Assembly (NCBI GenBank): GCA_040221175.1
Contig: JAVJVK010000019.1
Coordinates: 1-64,000, forward strand
Direction: 5' to 3'
DNA from: Phycisphaerales bacterium
GTDB taxonomy: Bacteria > Planctomycetota > Phycisphaerae > Phycisphaerales > UBA1924
Length of the DNA stretch: 64,000 bases
Both the position numbers and the translations under genes were made by a program. Position 1 is the first letter of the stretch, and each line of letters opens with the position of its first letter. The notes beneath the pieces were generated by a model, which saw nothing but the letters and a program-made list of their open reading frames with translations, was not told where the DNA came from and did no database searches. This document shows positions 54,807 through 64,000 of this stretch, piece by piece.

Positions 54807-56168
54807 TCAGGCGCTGGTGCGGCTGGGCGGCGCGGGTTCGAAGGGTTGCTCGCGGATGCGGCTTTGCACGGTGGGATCCTTGGCCAGCACGAAGAACGCC
54901 GCCGTGCCGCAACTCGCCACGAGCAGGCACAGGCCGTAGGTCCACGCGCCGGGGTTTGATTCGAAGCCCGAACTGGCGGCGATGGTGTAGATCGAGACAC
55001 CCAGCATGGGGGCGAGGGCCCCACGGACGCCGGTGAGGGTGACGTGGACGCCCATGTACTGCGACTCGCGGCCATGGGGGGCAAAGTCGAGGTGGCCCAG
55101 GTTCCAGGCGAGCACGCCGCCAGCGAAGGCGATGCCCTTGGCGACGACTGCAAGCACGATGAGCCAGAGCTGGCCCGTCCAGACGCCGGCGATCATGAGC
55201 GAGAGATTCAGGAGGAACGCCCAGCTATGGATGGTGCGGAAGCGGACGATGTGGGTGTGGTCGAGCAGGCGGGCCCAGACGGGGATGAAGAGCGGCATCA
55301 GCCCCAAGGGGATGGAACTGGCGATGAGGATGCCCGCCAGGTAGCCCAGGCCGAACTGCTCGCGCAGCACCAGTACCAGCGGAGCGCCCGCCATCATGTT
55401 GCCCATGCCAAGCAGGAACTGGGCGGACATGAACCGCGCGAAGGGCGGATCGTCGCGCAGCGTGCGCACGACCGACCAGGGGTTGAGCGAGACGGCCTTC
55501 TGAGAATCGCCCTTGCGTTCGCCGGCCAGGAGCACGGCCTCGTGGCGTACGCGGATCTTGGAGTAGTGCCAGACGCCGATACCGGCCAGGAGCACGCCCA
55601 GGGGCAGGATGATCCGGAAGGCCCGATCGTCGAAGTCCATGGCCTGGCCGAGTCCGAGCCCGAGCAGAGCCAGCGTGAGCACCTGGATGGTCGCGAACTT
55701 GCCGGTGATCTGGGCCCGCACATCCCGTCGGTAGTTGTATCGCCAGACGGTGGAGCGGATGGTGACCAGCCCGGCCCAGCACATGCGCCCGCCGATGACA
55801 GCAAGCGTGGTGCTCGCCAGGCCCAGCCCGTTGCGCGGGCTGAAGGCGATGACGAGCACCAGGGCCAGGAGCCCAAGCTGGAGCATGTTCATGAAGCGGA
55901 TCTTGGGCACGCCGTGGCTGAGCTTCACCCACAGGAAGCTGGTGATGTTGGCCATGGCCGGAGCGGCGGCGAGCAGGCCCACGGCGAAGTTAAGCAGGAT
56001 GCGGTCGACGCGGTCTTCGTAGGCCACGCGGACGAGCACGCTGATGATGGCGCCCTCGGTGGCCGCCAGGGCGAAGGGCAGGAAGACGGCGGCCAATGCC
56101 TCGCGGCGATAGTTGGGCCGGGCCATGGGGGGCAGCGATTGGGGCAAGAAGCTCCACAGCACGCGCAT
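54807..56168 (-). CDS. major facilitator superfamily transporter
   Basis: A 453-residue inner-membrane permease with about twelve helices in two bundles. The central loop (KIRVRHEAVLLAGERKGDSQKAVSLN) separates the halves, and LFIPVWARLLDHTHIVRFRTIHSWAFLLN follows the second-half helices. No substrate-specific motif is readable. The start is uncertain: I place it at 56168 (MRVLWSFLPQ), but an in-frame GTG at 56234 and an ATG at 56126 are possible and none has a clear Shine-Dalgarno. Divergent from lepA. Confidence 0.78.
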   Translation of the reverse strand: MRVLWSFLPQSLPPMARPNYRREALAAVFLPFALAATEGAIISVLVRVAYEDRVDRILLNFAVGLLAAAPAMANITSFLWVKLSHGVPKIRFMNMLQLGLLALVLVIAFSPRNGLGLASTTLAVIGGRMCWAGLVTIRSTVWRYNYRRDVRAQITGKFATIQVLTLALLGLGLGQAMDFDDRAFRIILPLGVLLAGIGVWHYSKIRVRHEAVLLAGERKGDSQKAVSLNPWSVVRTLRDDPPFARFMSAQFLLGMGNMMAGAPLVLVLREQFGLGYLAGILIASSIPLGLMPLFIPVWARLLDHTHIVRFRTIHSWAFLLNLSLMIAGVWTGQLWLIVLAVVAKGIAFAGGVLAWNLGHLDFAPHGRESQYMGVHVTLTGVRGALAPMLGVSIYTIAASSGFESNPGAWTYGLCLLVASCGTAAFFVLAKDPTVQSRIREQPFEPAPPSRTSA

Positions 56169-56332
56169 GGCCACCGATCGCGAGGCCTTCCGGAGGGGCG
56201 TCGCGATCGGGCTTGTCTGCGGTGGGGGGCTCACCAGTCATATTTGGCAACCAAGCCCGGAAGGCAAGTCCGTGCGGGCTGGCCCGCACGAGGCACTGGC
56301 GTGTGGGGGCGGGTTCGTGTCCGCGTGCGAAC

Positions 56333-56338
56333 TACAAT
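56333..56338 (+). promoter_or_regulatory. possible -10 box (TACAAT) for lepA
   Basis: TACAAT, one base from TATAAT, lies about 82 nt upstream of the lepA start in an otherwise GC-rich stretch. No -35 hexamer is evident at 17 nt, so confidence is low. Confidence 0.3.
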
Positions 56339-56419
56339 GCTCGCTTCGGGGCTCGCCCCGGCCAAGTCCCGTACCAAAAACCTCGCCGCAGCCGCCCGAA
56401 CCCGGAGCACCCAGCCCGT

Positions 56420-58240
<1,821 letters not shown>

Positions 58241-58245
58241 GCGTC

Positions 58246-58773
58246 ATGCCAGAGCCCATCACGCCTGCCGATTTGTGGGATTTCGCCAAGCAGATCGCTG
58301 CTGAAGATGGCTCGGACTGGGAATCCGTCCTCGATCCGATCGGACTCCTCTATGGCGGAGACTTCCCACGATATGACGCGACTCCGACCAACGGCGAGGT
58401 CTTCGCCACGACAGGCGGCGATGGAGTCCACTTCGTATTCCTCGATGTACCTGGCAATCCAGTCGTTATGGTTGTGCCGATGGCATTCGAGCGTGCCCAC
58501 ATCATCGTTGGCGGAAACCTGCGCGAGTTCCTGTGCCTTGGATGCATGTGCGGATACTTCGGGCTTGAACAACTTGCGTATGACTGGATTGACACGATCG
58601 AGTGGATCAAAGATCCCCGATCGTCGAAGCAGTATCCGGAAGAACTGAGGCTGCTCTTTGCATTGCGACAGCGCTTTGGGCTCGAACCTCTTGCCGATCC
58701 ATACAAGCGACTCAAGGAACTGCGGGGCCAATATCGGGATTGCATCGTGGTGAGCAGCAAGAACGGTGAGTAG
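58246..58773 (+). CDS. conserved hypothetical, possibly SMI1/KNR4-like
   Basis: A 175-residue protein of unknown function, 5 bp after lepA. It is acidic, lacks a signal peptide or membrane helix, and has mixed alpha/beta character (TPADLWDFAKQIAAEDGSDW; GVHFVFLDVPGNPVVMVVPMAF; YPEELRLLFALRQRFGLEPL). A similarity to SUKH/SMI1-type folds is only a loose impression. Its stop overlaps the following VOC gene by one base, so the two are coupled. Confidence 0.6.
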   Translation: MPEPITPADLWDFAKQIAAEDGSDWESVLDPIGLLYGGDFPRYDATPTNGEVFATTGGDGVHFVFLDVPGNPVVMVVPMAFERAHIIVGGNLREFLCLGCMCGYFGLEQLAYDWIDTIEWIKDPRSSKQYPEELRLLFALRQRFGLEPLADPYKRLKELRGQYRDCIVVSSKNGE

Positions 58774-59171
58774 TGCCCACCCTCCTCGAGACCATCCTCT
58801 ACACCCGCGACCCCATCGCCACCGCACGTTTCTATGCGGAGGTCGTTGGTTTGCGCTTGTTGGAAGAGCCCAGCGAGCGGATGGCGGTGTTGCGCGTGGG
58901 GGAAGGGTCGGTGCTGTTGTTGTTCGAGCCGGAGTGGTCGGGGCGGCCGGGGCGGGACGTGCCGAGCCATGGGGCGACCGGGCCGGGGCATGTGGCGTTT
59001 CGGGTCGATGACTTCGGCGCGTGGCCCGCGCGGTTGGCGCAGCATGGTGTTGAGATTGAGCGTGAGGTGGCGTGGCCGCCGGGGTTCTTCCGGGCGGGCC
59101 GGTCGATCTACTTCCGCGACCCCGCTGGCAACTCGGTTGAGGTGATGGACGCGGACATCTGGCCGGCATGA
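58773..59171 (+). CDS. VOC (glyoxalase/bleomycin-resistance) family protein
   Basis: A 132-residue single-module VOC protein. It starts with a GTG that overlaps the upstream stop (TAGTG). Typical segments are TLLETILYTRDPIATARFYAEV, VLLLFEPE, HGATGPGHVAFRVDD, and YFRDPAGNSVEVMD with a metal-ligand Glu. Substrate is unknown; VOC proteins include glyoxalases, dioxygenases and resistance proteins. It closes a lepA-led group. Confidence 0.88.
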   Translation: MPTLLETILYTRDPIATARFYAEVVGLRLLEEPSERMAVLRVGEGSVLLLFEPEWSGRPGRDVPSHGATGPGHVAFRVDDFGAWPARLAQHGVEIEREVAWPPGFFRAGRSIYFRDPAGNSVEVMDADIWPA

Positions 59172-59665
59172 GCGTCCATGAAACAGGCCCGCATCCAACG
59201 GACGCGGGCCTGAAAGCTCCCCGATCGGAACCGTTTCAGAGCTCCACCAGGCCAACTCGGAGACTATTTGGACGCTCTCGGGCGTTTGAAAGGGCCGGGC
59301 CGAGCGTACACAAGGGATACCCGTGGCCGAGAGTTGGCACCATGTTGGCAGCTCAGTTGATCAGTTGCCCCACACGGACTAGCGACGCGAGGTTACCGTT
59401 AAGCTTTATGCGCGAGGGAGCCCAACCGACAGTAATGCCACCGGACTGCCAGCCAAGCCAAGGTCAAACGCAGCCCATGCGAAGAATCTTTTCCACTCTA
59501 AACTGCTGCCACTGCAAGAGTTAGGCCCTGACAACCACATGTCGCTTAGAAGAATAGCCCAGATGGGCTTGGCGCAGGTGAGGGCATTTGGTACAACATG
59601 GGAGATCTACGAAAGCGAGCAGCGTGTTCGGCACGATTTGAGAGCGGATGATGTGGGGGACAGCA
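59172..59665. other. intergenic, no supported gene
   Basis: 494 bp between the VOC gene and the accessory genes. Composition shifts towards AT here. A 118-codon frame at 59168-59524 has an ATGA overlap with the VOC stop but no ribosome-binding site, no domain and a Ser/Pro/Arg-rich sequence, so it is not called. The stem-loop at 59185-59211 sits at the left edge. No tRNA or site-specific recombination signature was seen. Confidence 0.5.
59185..59211 (+). terminator. stem-loop after the VOC gene
   Basis: AGGCCCGCATCC, loop AAC, GGACGCGGGCCT form a 12-bp stem with one A-C mismatch, 13 nt after the VOC stop. There is no T tract, so it may be a weak or factor-dependent terminator or an mRNA 3' stabiliser. 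Confidence 0.45.
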
Positions 59666-60097
59666 ATGCGTGTGAACGCTGTGAGTCGCTTGGTCGTGGC
59701 GGTGTTTTGCCTGGTGGCTGTCATAAACGCAGCCGGTCAAGTCGCCTGCGATAGCGCTGAGGAATTGCCGCTGACAACTCCGCCACCGGCGCCGTTCCCG
59801 CTCTCGAAGGTCGAGTACAGCGCGAGCTCAGGAGAGTACTCCTGGTTCAGTGGTTTCGAGTCAGTCGGATGGCAGCACTTGTTGTGGGACATCTGCAACG
59901 CCCCCTACAGCCAAGGTGTTGACCTGCCCGACGGAGTTTCGCGTGGATTCCGGCTCGGCATCAGCCTGCTTGCGAGTCCGTCACCTGGAAACTACCTTCC
60001 GCCCTCGCCGACGCTCGGTGGCGACTCGCTGCCACTCTTGCCGCCGGGTGCCGGGGATGCCCCCGCGGCATGGCGTGATATTGGCCGTCCCACCTGA
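59666..60097 (+). CDS. exported hypothetical protein
   Basis: A 143-residue predicted secreted protein. The start at 59666 is supported by GGGGGAC 6 nt upstream; the signal peptide is MRVNAVSRLVVAVFCLVAVI with cleavage near residue 24. The rest is proline-rich with aromatic residues (LTTPPPAPFPLSKVEYSASS; GNYLPPSPTLGGDSLPLLPP). It may be the N-terminal remnant of a larger secreted (for example Rhs-type) protein rather than a complete gene. The next gene starts 2 bp after its stop. Confidence 0.5.
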   Translation: MRVNAVSRLVVAVFCLVAVINAAGQVACDSAEELPLTTPPPAPFPLSKVEYSASSGEYSWFSGFESVGWQHLLWDICNAPYSQGVDLPDGVSRGFRLGISLLASPSPGNYLPPSPTLGGDSLPLLPPGAGDAPAAWRDIGRPT

Positions 60098-60099
60098 CA

Positions 60100-61029
60100 A
60101 TGAAGCGTGTAATTGATGTCAGTTTCGGTGTCCATGACGCTCAATTGGATGAGTGTCTTCGCGAAATGGCACCGCTGCGACCGCAAAAGCGGTTTGGCCC
60201 TGTAAATAGCAGATGGATCATACATTTTATGGTGGATCGTTCCGATCTACAACGCATTGAATCCTTTGCGCGACGATACAGTGAATACTTTCATGACAAC
60301 CCAGGTGAGCCCTTGTCGTATCGTGAAGAGTGTATTTTCACGAAAGAAGAACTCGATGCAGCAGAGATGCTGCAAGTATGGGTCAATCGCTCGCCATGTT
60401 GGGCCCTGGGAATGGTTGAGGGCGGTACGTCTTTTGACTGGACCATTCGGCCCACGGACGACAACCCCGCTCCGTGGTGTTGGCAGAAGAGCCCTTGGCA
60501 GATGAAAAATAGAGATGTTCCCAAGCCGCAGGTGGGCATGCACATTTCCATGAGGGCATATGTTGTTCATCGGAGACTACTCGACGTGGTGCCTGGTCTG
60601 TCGTACAAGCATGTCAAGTTATGTCCAGTCATCGCTTCAAGCAACCCCAGTGGCTGGTTCCAGTTGATGACGGACCGTGTGATGCCGCCATTTGACGATG
60701 CGACCACGGGGATTCAGACTTATGGAATGGAATACGCCCCGCCGGGCTCGCCTCGTACGATCGTCGGCAAAGCGGAGGAAGGAGAGTGGGCGGCCTATCG
60801 ACGCGCTGATGTGCTCGAGCGATTCGGCTCGCTGCCACCAGTCGCGTTTACATGGGAGCTCGCGGGGTGGTGGGGACGCGGGATCGGAGTAAATCCCAGC
60901 CCCAACGATCTTTCCCAACAGAACGTACCTCCCCAACCAGTTCTAATCGTAGACCAGCAAACACGTCGTGATCTGATCGCCGCAAGTGTCAAGCGACTTA
61001 AATTTGTTCCTTTGCGATGGGTGGATTGA
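60100..61029 (+). CDS. hypothetical protein beside Rhs-core gene
   Basis: A 309-residue, soluble-looking protein of unknown function. No signal peptide or membrane helix. It is AT-richer than the surrounding genome (for example around 60210-60360), which suggests acquisition. The middle is rich in Trp and Pro (RPTDDNPAPWCWQKSPWQM), and residues ~165-215 have the pattern GLSYKHVKLCPVI...GWFQLMTDRVMPP, loosely like some immunity-type proteins. I cannot assign a family. It is tightly packed between an exported protein and the Rhs-core gene, which it overlaps by 13 bp. Confidence 0.6.
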   Translation: MKRVIDVSFGVHDAQLDECLREMAPLRPQKRFGPVNSRWIIHFMVDRSDLQRIESFARRYSEYFHDNPGEPLSYREECIFTKEELDAAEMLQVWVNRSPCWALGMVEGGTSFDWTIRPTDDNPAPWCWQKSPWQMKNRDVPKPQVGMHISMRAYVVHRRLLDVVPGLSYKHVKLCPVIASSNPSGWFQLMTDRVMPPFDDATTGIQTYGMEYAPPGSPRTIVGKAEEGEWAAYRRADVLERFGSLPPVAFTWELAGWWGRGIGVNPSPNDLSQQNVPPQPVLIVDQQTRRDLIAASVKRLKFVPLRWVD

Positions 61030-61448
61030 AGCTTATCAGGTGTTGCCCGCTCGCGTGGTTTCTTGCGACGCTATTGTCTGTCCTGAGCGCGAATCACCTG
61101 CACGCGATGGCGATGCCGCACCTCGGCCACAAGGGTCTGTTCGTTGATTGCCAAGATGTTGGGATCGTGACAGGGTACGGCCAGGCGGAGAGCCCTCGGC
61201 TGGTACCGTACGGCCACACGATCTACCACAATTGGAATCGCGTGTACGTCCCGGCGTTGGGCGGGTTCATGCAGCGCGATCCTATCGCGACGGCGGCGAG
61301 CCTGCTGAGCATGAGTTCGACCGGTCGCGGCTTCGCGGCGGTGTCGCTGGCGTCCAGCACGGAGGACCTGTGCGGCGACGGGATGAACCTGTACGAGTAC
61401 CTCGGCTCGAATCCGTGGCAGCGGAGCGATCTGGTTGAACTGATGTGA
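61017..61448 (+). CDS. orphan Rhs repeat-associated core with own leader, truncated
   Basis: A 143-residue protein whose C-terminal half is an Rhs core: HTIYHNWNRVYVPALGGFMQRDP, then FAAVSLASSTEDLCGDGMNLYEYLGSNPW. In planctomycete Rhs proteins the same block precedes the variable C-terminal toxin-like region. Here the frame ends ten residues after GSNPW (QRSDLVELM), so no toxin domain is present, and no YD repeats precede the core. Residues 1-32 (LIRCCPLAWFLATLLSVLSA) look like a signal peptide. It overlaps the upstream gene by 13 bp and has no clear Shine-Dalgarno. Either a degraded Rhs gene or a minimal standalone core. Confidence 0.65.
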   Translation: MGGLKLIRCCPLAWFLATLLSVLSANHLHAMAMPHLGHKGLFVDCQDVGIVTGYGQAESPRLVPYGHTIYHNWNRVYVPALGGFMQRDPIATAASLLSMSSTGRGFAAVSLASSTEDLCGDGMNLYEYLGSNPWQRSDLVELM

Positions 61449-61451
61449 CGC

Positions 61452-62078
61452 CTATTGGGTCGAGCCAGCGGGAAGGGGAGTTCGGCTAGCGCTCTTGTTG
61501 CCTGTGAGCGTGATGAAAGTGCCAGCGGCCCAACTCCGCCACGCCTCGTCCTCGCCCTCAAGCCTGAGCGTGTCCAGCCGTGCGAGCGTCTGGTCATCGG
61601 CGCGTCCCGCCCGAACCTCAAGCCTCGTCAATGCCTGAACCGTTGGCCGATGCCCCGGGTGCACTTCAAGCGCCCGGCGGTACTGGGCGATGGCCTCGTC
61701 GACGCGGCCGGCCTTCTCGAGTGTGAGCGCCAGGTTCATGCGCGGGTCGGGGTGGCCGGGCATGAGGCGGCGGGCCCACTCGAACTCGTTGGCGGCCTCG
61801 TACAAGTCGCCGCGTTCGAGCAGGAGCACGCCCAGGTTGTTGTGCGAGGGGCCGTGGTAGAGATCGGCGGCCAGGGCGTCGCGCAGCAGCTTCTCGGCCC
61901 GCTGCGGGTCCTTCTCCATGAGGTCGACCGCCTCGGCGGCGAGCTTCTGGGCCCGGTCGGTGTCGCGACGGATGGGCGGCTGGTTGACGTAGGGGCTGGG
62001 CGAGGTCGAGCGGCAGCCGAGCGGCAGTGCCGCGGCGATGCACAATGCGAGCAAGAGGGCCGGCGAGGTTCGTGTCAT
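61452..62078 (-). CDS. TPR lipoprotein
   Basis: A 208-residue outer- or inner-membrane lipoprotein with signal peptide MTRTSPALLLALCIAAALPL and lipobox LPLGC. TPR helices follow: AQKLAAEAVDLMEKDPQRAEKLL, HNNLGVLLLERGDLYEAANEFEWA, PRMNLALTLEKAGRVDEAIAQYRRALEVHP. It is reminiscent of PilF/pilotin-type lipoproteins. The start overlaps the stop of the PilO/GspM-like gene by ATGA, placing it at the end of that operon. Confidence 0.8.
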   Translation of the reverse strand: MTRTSPALLLALCIAAALPLGCRSTSPSPYVNQPPIRRDTDRAQKLAAEAVDLMEKDPQRAEKLLRDALAADLYHGPSHNNLGVLLLERGDLYEAANEFEWARRLMPGHPDPRMNLALTLEKAGRVDEAIAQYRRALEVHPGHRPTVQALTRLEVRAGRADDQTLARLDTLRLEGEDEAWRSWAAGTFITLTGNKSASRTPLPAGSTQ

Positions 62079-62611
62079 GGCCGCGAGTCCCCCTGCGAGC
62101 GTTCGGACGCATCGTACGTCCGGCTCAGCATCAGTCCAGCGTCGTACCGGTTGCCGTCGCCGCGACGCGGGCGGGTGAGCTCAACACGCGCGACCAGCCA
62201 TTCTGGATGATCGGCTTCGAGCCGCGCAAGGAATCGGCCGAGGTCGCCGGGCGTGATGCTGGTGAGGGCGAGTCGAAGCGTCTGCCGGCGCAGTCCCGCC
62301 TCGCCGACGTCCGCATCGCTCTGCTCGTCGAGCGATCGCATGGCGGAGTCGGGCAAGCCGGCGGCGGCGAGAGTGTCGGCGATCTCAGCGAGCGCATCGG
62401 CTCGGCTGCCGGTTGTCGCGATGCGTTGGGTGTGGAGGCTTGCCTGGAGGGATCGGATCTCGGCGATCTGCTGCTGAACGGCCACGAGCTCGGCGTTCGC
62501 TTGATCGAAGGTGTTCGCGGTGCTGCGCCATCGCGCGAACGAGATGGCCAGGATGGTCACCGAAGCGACGAGGGCCGCAAGGCCGATCAGCATGAGTGCG
62601 CGGCCGTTCAT
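62075..62611 (-). CDS. PilO/GspM-like assembly protein
   Basis: A 178-residue bitopic protein: a short cytosolic start (MNGRA), one membrane helix (LMLIGLAALVASVTILAISFARW), a coiled coil (FDQANAELVAVQQQIAEIRSL) and a C-terminal ferredoxin-like fold region. This is the plan of PilO and GspM proteins, which form the inner-membrane platform of type IV pili and type II secretion. Coupled by ATGA overlaps to its neighbours on both sides. Confidence 0.55.
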   Translation of the reverse strand: MNGRALMLIGLAALVASVTILAISFARWRSTANTFDQANAELVAVQQQIAEIRSLQASLHTQRIATTGSRADALAEIADTLAAAGLPDSAMRSLDEQSDADVGEAGLRRQTLRLALTSITPGDLGRFLARLEADHPEWLVARVELTRPRRGDGNRYDAGLMLSRTYDASERSQGDSRP

Positions 62612-63447
62612 TGGCGGCCTCCGGTGTGGATGAGCGAGACTTCCAGCCGCGTGACGTCGCCATCACGCTGCGTTTCGGTCCGCACCTGTGGGAGGGCGGA
62701 CTCGAACGTGCTCGCCTCGGCGAGACGGCCGGCCAGCGCGATGGCGGCCTCGCGTGACGGCGCGACGGTGCGGAGTGTCACCCGATCCGCGGCGGCCTCG
62801 ATGGACTCGACTTGGAAGCCCTCGCCCGTGGGCCACGCCTCGAAGAGGGCCGCGAGCGCATCGCGGCTGTCGATCGGCTTGTCGTCGCGGTCCCCGCTCG
62901 CGAGCGTGCGCAGCCTGCGCAGTTCCCCCGTGAGGGCGAGCTGGGGCGAGGCGCCTTCGCGCCACTGCGGGAGGGCCTCGCGTGAGAGGTCCAGCGTTGC
63001 CGCGTCGGCCGATCGTGCGTGGTCCAGGATCGTGCCCGTCCGCTGGTCCAGCTCGTACGCCGCAACGAGGCTGCTAGCGGCAAGCATGATGGCGAGCGAA
63101 GCGACTCGATGGCGCCGATGGCGGCGGATCCTGGCTGGTAGATAGGACCGAGCTAGGAGCTCGATCGGGCCAGTTTCAATGCCGACTCCCGCTGGCAACG
63201 CCGCGACGCGCGAGCTCAGGACGCCCTCGGCGAGCCAGTGGTCTGCCAACTCGTGATCCACCGCGACCACGACCAGTTGGTCGCCGAAGACTCGCCAGGC
63301 GATGCACAGCTCGTCGATCGGCCGTGGCAGTTGGCCCTCGCCGGCGTAGGCCGCGACGCGAGCGTTCAGGCGGCCGGGCGGCCGGGGGGCGACCGCGACG
63401 TAGCACGTGTCCACAGGGACCTCGATCGTGTGCGTGCCCTTCGTCAT
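62608..63447 (-). CDS. PilN/GspL-like assembly protein
   Basis: A 279-residue protein with a cytosolic N-terminal part (VAPRPPGRLNARVAAYAGEG) that may be a reduced actin-like domain, one membrane helix about residue 115-130 (VASLAIMLAASSLVAAYEL), and a periplasmic coiled/ferredoxin-like C-terminus (EAAIALAGRLAEASTFESAL). GspL or PilN is the natural match in this operon context. Sequence similarity is too low to decide between them by eye. Confidence 0.55.
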   Translation of the reverse strand: MTKGTHTIEVPVDTCYVAVAPRPPGRLNARVAAYAGEGQLPRPIDELCIAWRVFGDQLVVVAVDHELADHWLAEGVLSSRVAALPAGVGIETGPIELLARSYLPARIRRHRRHRVASLAIMLAASSLVAAYELDQRTGTILDHARSADAATLDLSREALPQWREGASPQLALTGELRRLRTLASGDRDDKPIDSRDALAALFEAWPTGEGFQVESIEAAADRVTLRTVAPSREAAIALAGRLAEASTFESALPQVRTETQRDGDVTRLEVSLIHTGGRQ

Positions 63448-63935
63448 GACGGTCCGCCTTGCAATGCCAGCTGGCGTGTTCGCCCGGCGAGTTCGAGCAG
63501 GACGGTCGATGCCGTTACCTCGCGCACACGGACTGATCCGACGGTGTCGCCTTCGCCCGCAAAGAAGATGCGTTGTTCGCCGGGGTCGTAGAGGGCCACT
63601 TGCCAGCCGCCCTCGGCTTCCACAATGGCGACCAGCGTCAGATTGATTGCCGCGGGCGGCGGTGGCGGAGGTGGTGAGGGCGTCGACAATCTCGCGCTGG
63701 CTACTCGTGTCGTCTCGGCCTGCTTGGGCTCGGGCCAGAGCACCACATCAAAAACGGAGGCATCCAGTCGTGTGTTGGCGCTGTCCGTGGCTGGCACGAC
63801 TGGTTCGTCGATGCGTACAGCGATGGGAAAAGAGCCCGCTGGCCGCGTCGCCCAACAGACGGCCGCGCCGCATGCGATGATCGCGCATGCCATGCCTGCG
63901 GTCGTGATCGCACGCTCGCGGGTTAGCCGATTCAT
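63444..63935 (-). CDS. GspC/PilP-like secretion/pilus protein
   Basis: A 163-residue protein with one N-terminal membrane helix (ITTAGMACAIIACGAAVCWA), a proline-rich linker (STPSPPPPPPPAAI) and a small beta domain (LTLVAIVEAEGGWQVALYD, QRIFFAGEGDTVGSVRVREVTASTVLLELAGRTRQL). That is the layout of GspC and PilP homology-region domains, which contact the secretin. The start at 63935 is supported by GGAGG. ATGA overlaps link it to the gene on each side. Confidence 0.6.
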   Translation of the reverse strand: MNRLTRERAITTAGMACAIIACGAAVCWATRPAGSFPIAVRIDEPVVPATDSANTRLDASVFDVVLWPEPKQAETTRVASARLSTPSPPPPPPPAAINLTLVAIVEAEGGWQVALYDPGEQRIFFAGEGDTVGSVRVREVTASTVLLELAGRTRQLALQGGPS

Positions 63936-64000
63936 CGCGTGGCCTCCGGGTGGGGCTCCCACAGGATGGGCGTGCGGCGTTGGAGCATCCAGTCGCCGCT
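63932..64000 (-). CDS. partial gene, C-terminal end, first gene of the pilus/secretion run
   Basis: Only the last 22 codons and the stop lie inside the window (SGDWMLQRRTPILWEPHPEA, then TR). The stop overlaps the start of the GspC/PilP-like gene by ATGA, so it belongs to the same operon. Too short to identify; a pilus or secretion component is expected from context. Confidence 0.5.
   Translation of the reverse strand, partial: SGDWMLQRRTPILWEPHPEATR

Noticed and set aside
59168-59524. 118-codon frame after the VOC gene
   Set aside because: It has an ATGA overlap but a Ser/Pro/Arg-rich sequence with no domain and no ribosome-binding site, and it crosses a stem-loop.

Overview
The window is a GC-rich bacterial chromosome segment that most resembles a flagellated, Gram-negative-type planctomycete of the class Phycisphaerae. 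The main clues are three secreted proteins ending in a dockerin-like tail built on FDFLAFQNxFDAGC, several small membrane proteins with a CPxCxYDLR...CPECG zinc ribbon, F0 subunits b and c with signal-peptide-like leaders, and a planctomycete-style Rhs core (LGGFMQRDP...DGMNLYEYLGSNP). Gene content is mostly chromosomal housekeeping. No rRNA, tRNA, CRISPR array, transposase or integrase was found.

Layout. 1-388 has no convincing gene but holds a long imperfect inverted repeat. 389-9647 carries an FG-GAP/dockerin secreted protein, a solitary nuoD, a fused two-domain glycosyltransferase, purF and three membrane or unknown proteins. 9793-14223 is fliD-fliS converging on holB. 14255-20211 is a minus-strand run that reads, in transcription order, atpI-atpB-atpE-atpF-atpH-pgk-sthA; atpA/G/D/C are absent. 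20419-22835 has a MoxR ATPase and a second dockerin protein. 22838-28804 is a probable operon ruvA-manC-ruvX-LolA-like-TPR/HEYVH protein. 28913-33001 is a nest of paralogous zinc-ribbon membrane proteins, with one truncated copy and a 21-bp tandem array in a divergent intergenic region. 33029-36982 has M48 protease-LemA, a small membrane protein and a nitroreductase. 36989-49499 is an eight-gene, mostly translationally coupled vWA/MoxR/DUF58/BatA/ABC-2 operon.

49858-53704 has the third dockerin protein with a clear terminator, then a signalling set: a CheX-like protein, a CheY-like receiver, a DUF342/FapA protein and a PilZ protein. Several catalytic positions in the first two are altered. 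53679-59171 holds threonine aldolase, an MFS transporter, lepA, an unknown and a VOC protein. 59172-61448 is AT-richer and holds unknown genes ending in an orphan, truncated Rhs core with its own leader, the most accessory-looking stretch. 61452-64000 is a minus-strand, 4-bp-overlap operon resembling PilN/PilO/PilP (GspL/M/C) secretion or pilus assembly parts plus a TPR lipoprotein. The upstream gene runs off the window.

All family assignments were made by reading motifs and no database search was run. The observations most worth following are the 21-bp array, the Rhs-core cassette, the altered CheX/CheY pair beside FapA and PilZ, the zinc-ribbon paralog cluster, the coupled vWA/ABC operon and the 48-bp inverted repeat at the left edge.
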